DNA from: CALWRM01 sp050309765
Lineage (GTDB): Bacteria > Bacillota > Clostridia > Christensenellales > UBA1750
Length of the DNA: 17,683 bases
Reading direction: 5' to 3'
Assembly: GCA_050309765.1 (NCBI GenBank)
Contig: JBNRMU010000034.1
Location: forward strand, 1 to 17,683
Shown: in pieces, positions 13,479-17,683 of the stretch
Layout: each line of letters begins with the position of its first letter
How positions within the stretch are numbered: the first letter of the stretch is position 1
Notes under the pieces: model-generated
The model's database searches: none
The model's input: only the letters and a program-made list of their open reading frames with translations
What the model was told of the DNA's origin: nothing
Made by a program: the position numbers and the translations under genes

Positions 13479-15278
13479 ATGGATTTGTTTCGCTCGCATG
13501 TTCTGGTTTGCGGCGGCACAGGCTGCTCTTCCTCCGGCTCGGCCGAGCTGATTCGCCTCTTTGAGGAGAACATTGCCAAGGTCGGTCTGGATAAGGAAGT
13601 CAAAGTGGTCCGCACCGGCTGCTTCGGCCTGTGTGAGATGGGCCCTGTCGTCATCGTTTATCCCGAAGGCGCGTTCTATTCCCGCATCAAGCCCGAGAAC
13701 GTCGAAGAGATCGTCAACGAGCATCTGCTCAAGGGTCGTATCGTGCGCAGTCTGCTGTACGATCCGTCCGAGCAGGCAAACCCCGTCGGCATCAAGTCTC
13801 TGGACGAGGTTGATTTCTATAAGAAGCAAAAGCGCGTTGCCCTGCGCAACTGCGGCGTGATCGATCCCGAAAAGATCGACGAATATATTGCCTACGACGG
13901 TTACAGGGCGCTGGGCAAGGCCCTGACCGAGATGACTCCCCAGGAAGTTATCGATGTGATCAAGGCCTCCGGCCTGCGCGGCCGCGGCGGCGCCGGTTTC
14001 CCCACCGGCACCAAGTGGCAGTTCGCAAAGAACGCCGTTGGCGACAAGAAGTATGTTTGCTGTAACGCCGACGAGGGCGACCCCGGCGCGTTCATGGACC
14101 GCTCCGTGCTGGAGGGCGACCCCCACGCCGTGATCGAGGCCATGGCCATCGCTGCCTACGCCATCGGTTCCGACCAGGGTTACATCTACGTCCGCGCCGA
14201 GTATCCCATCGCCGTCAAGCGCCTGCAGATCGCCATCGGACAGGCTCGCGAATACGGCCTGCTGGGCAAGAACATCTTCGGCACCGATTTCAGCTTTGAC
14301 CTGGACATCCGCCTGGGCGCCGGCGCGTTCGTCTGCGGCGAGGAAACCGCTCTGATGAACTCCATCGAGGGCAAGCGCGGCGAGCCGCGTCCTCGTCCGC
14401 CGTTCCCGGCCAACAAGGGTCTGTTTGAGAAACCCACGATCCTCAACAACGTGGAAACCTACGCCAACGTTGCGCAGATCATCCTAAAGGGCGCCGACTG
14501 GTTCGCCTCCATGGGCACCGAAAAGTCCAAGGGCACCAAGGTGTTCGCCCTGGGCGGCAAGATCAAGAACACCGGCCTGGTCGAGATCCCCATGGGCACC
14601 ACCCTGCGCGAGATCATCTACGACATCGGCGGCGGCATCCCCAACGGCAAGAAGTTCAAGGCTGCCCAGACCGGCGGTCCTTCCGGCGGCTGCATCCCGG
14701 CTTCCTGCCTGGACGTTTCCATCGACTATGATTCCCTGATCGCCATCGGCTCCATGATGGGTTCCGGCGGTATGATCGTTATGGACGAGGACAACTGCAT
14801 GGTGGATATCGCCAGGTTCTTCCTCGACTTCACCGTGGACGAGAGCTGCGGCAAGTGCCCGCCCTGCCGTATCGGCACCAGGCGCATGCTGGAGATCCTC
14901 GAGCGCATCGTGGAAGGCAAGGGTGAGGACGGCGACATCGAAAAGCTGGAGACCCTGGCCAAGAACATCAAGGCCACCGCTCTGTGCGGCCTGGGCCAGA
15001 CCGCTCCCAACCCCGTGCTGTCCACCCTGAGGTATTTCCGCGACGAATACGAAGCGCACATCTACGAGAAGCGCTGCCCCGCCGGGCACTGCAAGTCCCT
15101 GCTGCGCTACACCATCGATCCCGAGCTGTGCAAGGGCTGCTCCCTGTGCTCTAAGGTCTGCCCCGTGGGCGCCATCTCCGGCGAGCTGCGCAAGACCTTC
15201 ACCATCGATCAGAGCAAGTGCATCAAGTGCGGCTCCTGCATGGAGAAGTGCCGCTTCAACGCGATCTCCCGCAAGTAA
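13479..15278 (+). CDS. hndC: NuoF-like NADH/FMN subunit of [FeFe] hydrogenase (HndC/HydB)
   Basis: A 599-residue flavoprotein where NAD(H) is oxidised or reduced and electrons are split or passed on. Order: N-terminal [2Fe-2S] thioredoxin-like domain (Cys11, 16, 48, 52); NADH/FMN domain with GLRGRGGAGFPTGTKW (165-180), NADEGDPGAFMDR (196-208) and GAGAFVCGEETALMNSIEG (280-298); [4Fe-4S] site CGKCPPC plus Cys503 (Cys457, 460, 463, 503); a CPAGHC stretch (533-538); and two C-terminal [4Fe-4S] ferredoxin motifs (Cys551/554/557/561 and Cys581/584/587/591). This layout is that of HydB/HndC, not of complex I NuoF, which lacks the ferredoxin tail. AGGAGGA eight bases before the ATG fixes the start. 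In electron-bifurcating relatives this subunit carries the FMN bifurcation site. Confidence 0.96.
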   Translation: MDLFRSHVLVCGGTGCSSSGSAELIRLFEENIAKVGLDKEVKVVRTGCFGLCEMGPVVIVYPEGAFYSRIKPENVEEIVNEHLLKGRIVRSLLYDPSEQANPVGIKSLDEVDFYKKQKRVALRNCGVIDPEKIDEYIAYDGYRALGKALTEMTPQEVIDVIKASGLRGRGGAGFPTGTKWQFAKNAVGDKKYVCCNADEGDPGAFMDRSVLEGDPHAVIEAMAIAAYAIGSDQGYIYVRAEYPIAVKRLQIAIGQAREYGLLGKNIFGTDFSFDLDIRLGAGAFVCGEETALMNSIEGKRGEPRPRPPFPANKGLFEKPTILNNVETYANVAQIILKGADWFASMGTEKSKGTKVFALGGKIKNTGLVEIPMGTTLREIIYDIGGGIPNGKKFKAAQTGGPSGGCIPASCLDVSIDYDSLIAIGSMMGSGGMIVMDEDNCMVDIARFFLDFTVDESCGKCPPCRIGTRRMLEILERIVEGKGEDGDIEKLETLAKNIKATALCGLGQTAPNPVLSTLRYFRDEYEAHIYEKRCPAGHCKSLLRYTIDPELCKGCSLCSKVCPVGAISGELRKTFTIDQSKCIKCGSCMEKCRFNAISRK

Positions 15279-15306
15279 TCACACATAGAAGGAGTTGAGT
15301 AGACAG

Positions 15307-17049
15307 ATGGAAATGGTCAATCTAACCATTGACGGCATCCAGGTTCAGGCCCCTGCCGGTTCCACCGTGCTGGAAGCTGCCCGCCTTGCCGGTATTTATA
15401 TTCCCACCCTGTGCTACCTGAAGGACGTCAACCAGATCGGCGCCTGCCGTATGTGCGTTGTGGACACCGGTGCCAGGGCACTCAGCGCTGCCTGCGTCAT
15501 GCCCGTATCCGAGGGTATGAACGTCAAGACCAACACCGCCGCCGTGCGCGAGGCCAGAAAGGTCAACCTGGAGCTGATCCTTTCCGCCCACGACCGCAAG
15601 TGCCTGACCTGCGTGCGCAACAAGAACTGCGAACTGCAGACCCTGGCCGAGAACCTTGGCGTGCGCGATATCCCCTTTGAGGGCGCGATCAACACCTATG
15701 CGCCCGACCTTTCTTCCTTCTCCATTGAGAGGGACGCCTCCAAGTGCATCCAGTGCCGCCGCTGCGTCGCCACCTGCCATCAGGTGCAGGGCGTTGGCGT
15801 TATCGGCCAGGTGAACAGGGGCTTCAACACCATCATCGCTCCCGCTTTCAATAAGCAGATCGGCGAGGTCGCCTGCATCAACTGCGGACAGTGCATCATG
15901 TCCTGCCCCGTGGGCGCCCTGCGCGAGAAGGATTCCACCAAGGAAGTCTTCGACGCCCTGGCCGATCCCGAGAAGATCGTCATCGTGCAGCCCGCTCCCG
16001 CCGTGCGCGTAGCGCTGGGCGAAGAGTTCGGCATGCCCATGGGCACCCGCGTGACCGGCAAGCTGGCCGCGGCCCTGCATCGCATGGGCTTTGACAAGGT
16101 GTTCGACACCAACTACGGCGCCGACCTGACCATCATGGAAGAGGGCACCGAGCTGCTGCAGCGCATCCAGAACGGCGGCGTTCTGCCGATGATCACCTCC
16201 TGCTCTCCCGGCTGGATCAAGTTCATCGAGCACAATTTCCCCGAGTTCCTTCCCAACCTGTCCAGCTGCAAGTCTCCGCATGAGATGCTGGGCGCGATCA
16301 TCAAGAGCTATTACGCCAAGGCGGCCGGCATCGACCCCAAGAAGATCTTCACCGTATCCGTCATGCCCTGCGTGGCCAAGAAGTTCGAGGCCAAGCGCGA
16401 GGAGCTGAGCGTGAACGGCCTGCAGGATGTGGATGCCGTTATCACCACTCGTGAGCTGGCCCGCATGATCAAGGAGCTGGGCATCGACTTCGTGAACCTG
16501 CCCGACGAGAGCTTCGACGACATGTTCGGCGATTCCACCGGCGCCGGCGCCATCTTTGGCGCGACCGGCGGCGTTATGGAAGCTGCCCTGCGCACCGTTG
16601 CCGATATCCTGGAAGGCAAGGACCTTGAGAACATCGAGTACCACGCTGTGCGCGGCATCGAGAACGTCAAGGAAGCCACCGTCAACCTGGCCGGCAAGGA
16701 GATCAAGGTCGCCGTCGTGCACGGCACCGGCAATGCCCGCAAGCTGCTCGAGCGCATGCAGAAGGGCGAGGCCGACTATACCTTCATTGAGGTCATGGCT
16801 TGCCCCGGCGGCTGCGTCACCGGCGGCGGTCAGCCCATCGTTTCCGCCAAGGTGCGCATGGATTGCGATCCCCGCGTTGTCCGCGCCAAGGCCATCTATG
16901 AAGAGGACAGGGGCCTGCCCCTGCGCAAGTCCCACCAGAACCCGTCCATCAAGAAGCTGTACGACGAGTTCCTCGGCGAGCCCTGCGGACATCTCTCTCA
17001 CGAGCTGCTGCACACCCACTATGTGGACCGCAGCGACATCCGCAGATAA
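15307..17049 (+). CDS. hndD: catalytic [FeFe]-hydrogenase subunit (HndD/HydA)
   Basis: A 580-residue cytoplasmic enzyme that makes or uses H2. Order: [2Fe-2S] ferredoxin domain (Cys36, 47, 50, 63); His-Cys [4Fe-4S] motif HDRKCLTCVRNKNC (His95, Cys99, 102, 108); two [4Fe-4S] motifs CIQCRRCVATC (147-157) and CINCGQCIMSC (190-200); then the H-cluster domain and small-subunit region up to HELLHTHYV (565-573). H-cluster motifs: L1 TSCSPGW (297-303), L2 MPCVAKKFE (353-361), L3 EVMACPGGC (495-503). L1 usually reads TSCCPGW, so position 300 is Ser. The ATG at 15307 lies 12 bases after AAGGAG; ATG 15313 is a close alternative. Last gene of the operon. Domain plan fits trimeric/tetrameric NAD-linked enzymes (bifurcating or simply NADH-dependent). 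Confidence 0.97.
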   Translation: MEMVNLTIDGIQVQAPAGSTVLEAARLAGIYIPTLCYLKDVNQIGACRMCVVDTGARALSAACVMPVSEGMNVKTNTAAVREARKVNLELILSAHDRKCLTCVRNKNCELQTLAENLGVRDIPFEGAINTYAPDLSSFSIERDASKCIQCRRCVATCHQVQGVGVIGQVNRGFNTIIAPAFNKQIGEVACINCGQCIMSCPVGALREKDSTKEVFDALADPEKIVIVQPAPAVRVALGEEFGMPMGTRVTGKLAAALHRMGFDKVFDTNYGADLTIMEEGTELLQRIQNGGVLPMITSCSPGWIKFIEHNFPEFLPNLSSCKSPHEMLGAIIKSYYAKAAGIDPKKIFTVSVMPCVAKKFEAKREELSVNGLQDVDAVITTRELARMIKELGIDFVNLPDESFDDMFGDSTGAGAIFGATGGVMEAALRTVADILEGKDLENIEYHAVRGIENVKEATVNLAGKEIKVAVVHGTGNARKLLERMQKGEADYTFIEVMACPGGCVTGGGQPIVSAKVRMDCDPRVVRAKAIYEEDRGLPLRKSHQNPSIKKLYDEFLGEPCGHLSHELLHTHYVDRSDIRR

Positions 17050-17072
17050 GCTGCATAAGCAAACCATCTTTG

Positions 17073-17110
17073 GCCGCCGCGCACGAAAGTGCGCGGCGGC
17101 TGTCTTTTAT
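17073..17110 (+). terminator. terminator of the hydrogenase operon
   Basis: GCCGCCGCGCAC (17073-17084) and GTGCGCGGCGGC (17089-17100) form a perfect 12-bp GC-rich stem capped by a GAAA tetraloop, followed by TGTCTTTTA. It lies 23 bases after the stop codon of the hydrogenase gene. Confidence 0.88.
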
Positions 17111-17181
17111 AAGGACGCATGCGAACAGCGCGTAAAATCCCGCCTTACGGGCAAGAAAGACTGTTCGGGCAGGGAAATAAA

Positions 17182-17190
17182 TGCTATAAT
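17182..17190 (+). promoter_or_regulatory. extended -10 promoter of ruvC
   Basis: A perfect TATAAT (17185-17190) with TGC just before it forms an extended -10. No clear -35 is seen about 17 bases upstream (TGTTCG at 17162-17167), which extended -10 promoters can do without. The start codon of ruvC is 73 bases downstream. Confidence 0.65.
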
Positions 17191-17203
17191 AAAAACACTA
17201 TGG

Positions 17204-17260
17204 ACTTCACATTTTGTGAAGTGAAAAGCGATACGTTTCACACAACGGGGGCATTTTGTG
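17204..17260 (+). repeat. three successive inverted repeats in the ruvC leader
   Basis: Repeat 1 is ACTTCACA-TTT-TGTGAAGT (17204-17222). Repeat 2 is GTGAAA (17221-17226) with TTTCAC (17236-17241) and shares two bases with repeat 1. Repeat 3 is CACAA (17241-17245) with TTGTG (17256-17260), whose loop contains the GGGGG likely to be the ribosome binding site. All lie between the transcription start and the ruvC ATG. The GTGAA/TTCAC core is used more than once, so alternative pairings are possible. Function unknown: operator, RNA switch, or chance. Confidence 0.6.
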
Positions 17261-17262
17261 CT

Positions 17263-17683
17263 ATGGTGATCTTAGGCATCGATCCGGGACTGGCCACCAT
17301 GGGCTATGGGGTCATCAGTTACGACGGGGTCAGAGTGCGCCCAGTGGATTATGGCGCGCTGATAACGCCGGCTAAAATGGCCCTGCCGGAAAGGCTCATG
17401 CACCTGTTCGAGGGCGTGGAGGAGTTGTGCCGCCGCTTTGAGCCGGACGATATCTCCATGGAGGAGCTGTTTTTTGCCAGGAACGTGACCACCGCCATCG
17501 CCGTGGGTGAGGCGCGCGGCGCCGCTACAGTGGCCATGCGCAGATATACCAACAACATCTACGAATACACGCCCATGCAGATCAAGCAGTCGGTCACGGG
17601 CTACGGCAAGGCGGACAAGAACCAGGTGCAGCAGATGGTCAAGATGCTGCTGAACCTGGAGGAGATTCCCAAGCCCGACGACG
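17263..17683 (+). CDS. ruvC: Holliday junction resolvase RuvC (partial, 3' end outside window)
   Basis: The first 140 residues of the crossover-junction endonuclease that cuts Holliday junctions during recombination repair, working with RuvAB. MVILGIDPGLATMGYGV carries the first catalytic Asp7; MEELFFARN (66-74) carries the second acidic residue (Glu67); KQSVTGYGKADKNQVQQMV is the typical DNA-binding stretch. The frame is open to the window edge, just before the last catalytic aspartates. The ATG at 17263 is preceded by GGGGGC at a rather long distance of about ten bases; no other start fits. An extended -10 promoter and inverted repeats precede it. Confidence 0.95.
   Translation, partial: MVILGIDPGLATMGYGVISYDGVRVRPVDYGALITPAKMALPERLMHLFEGVEELCRRFEPDDISMEELFFARNVTTAIAVGEARGAATVAMRRYTNNIYEYTPMQIKQSVTGYGKADKNQVQQMVKMLLNLEEIPKPDD

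Noticed and set aside
15322..17067. Minus-strand open frame of 581 codons opposite the hydrogenase gene
   Set aside because: Mirror frame of a strongly biased, GC-rich gene; composition is Gly/Ala/Asp/His-rich and the sense strand has all hydrogenase motifs.
17120..17167. CGAACAG and CTGTTCG arms before ruvC as a possible SOS (LexA) site
   Set aside because: The arms are more than 30 bases apart, whereas the Firmicutes LexA box is a compact GAAC-N4-GTTC.
1..17683. tRNA, rRNA, CRISPR array, insertion sequence or attachment sites
   Set aside because: No cloverleaf, direct-repeat array, transposase or flanking repeats were seen by eye; a tRNA and repeat scan would settle it.

Overview
The window looks like chromosomal DNA of an anaerobic, spore-forming, GC-rich member of the Firmicutes (class Clostridia or close). 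The evidence is a YunB sporulation protein, a long clostridial-type class A penicillin-binding protein, strong AGGAGG-like ribosome binding sites, simple sigma-A promoters, hairpin-plus-T terminators, and an NAD(H)-linked [FeFe]-hydrogenase operon preceded by an exact Rex operator. No tRNA, rRNA, CRISPR array, insertion sequence or phage gene was seen.

Layout. Positions 1-440 hold only a doubtful small reading frame, broken in frame by a TAG, and a bidirectional terminator. On the minus strand 442-3006 is a bifunctional PBP1A-type peptidoglycan synthase. Divergent from it is yunB (3135-3818), then a lipoprotein with a C-terminal Ada-like zinc-binding motif (3966-4580), then the YebC/PmpR-family regulator (4730-5467). 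A bidirectional terminator separates yebC from a convergent minus-strand group: a DUF4870-like membrane protein (7325-7633), a 2-keto-3-deoxygluconate kinase (6204-7238) and a HAD phosphatase (5544-6200), the last two 3 bases apart. Back on the plus strand are an MscS channel (7852-8679), a solute-binding-protein-like lipoprotein with a TTG start (8860-10107) and a membrane-anchored CapA-like protein that has lost several expected metal-site residues (10312-11664).

The right third is a five-gene operon for a multimeric [FeFe] hydrogenase: NuoE-like subunit, stand-alone GHKL ATPase, HndB-like thioredoxin-fold protein, NuoF-like NADH/FMN subunit, and the catalytic hydrogenase (11972-17049). The set resembles HndABCD/HydABC enzymes, which exchange electrons between NAD(H), ferredoxin and protons. 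A perfect TTGTTAA-N4-TTAACAA Rex site upstream implies control by the NADH/NAD+ ratio. A GNRA-looped terminator closes the operon. The window ends inside ruvC, whose leader carries three successive inverted repeats.

Most of this is ordinary core-genome content and I see no clearly new multi-gene system. The points most worth a second look are the orphan ATPase inside the hydrogenase operon, the Ser in place of Cys at the L1 motif of the hydrogenase, the degenerate CapA site, the ruvC leader and the in-frame TAG near the left end.
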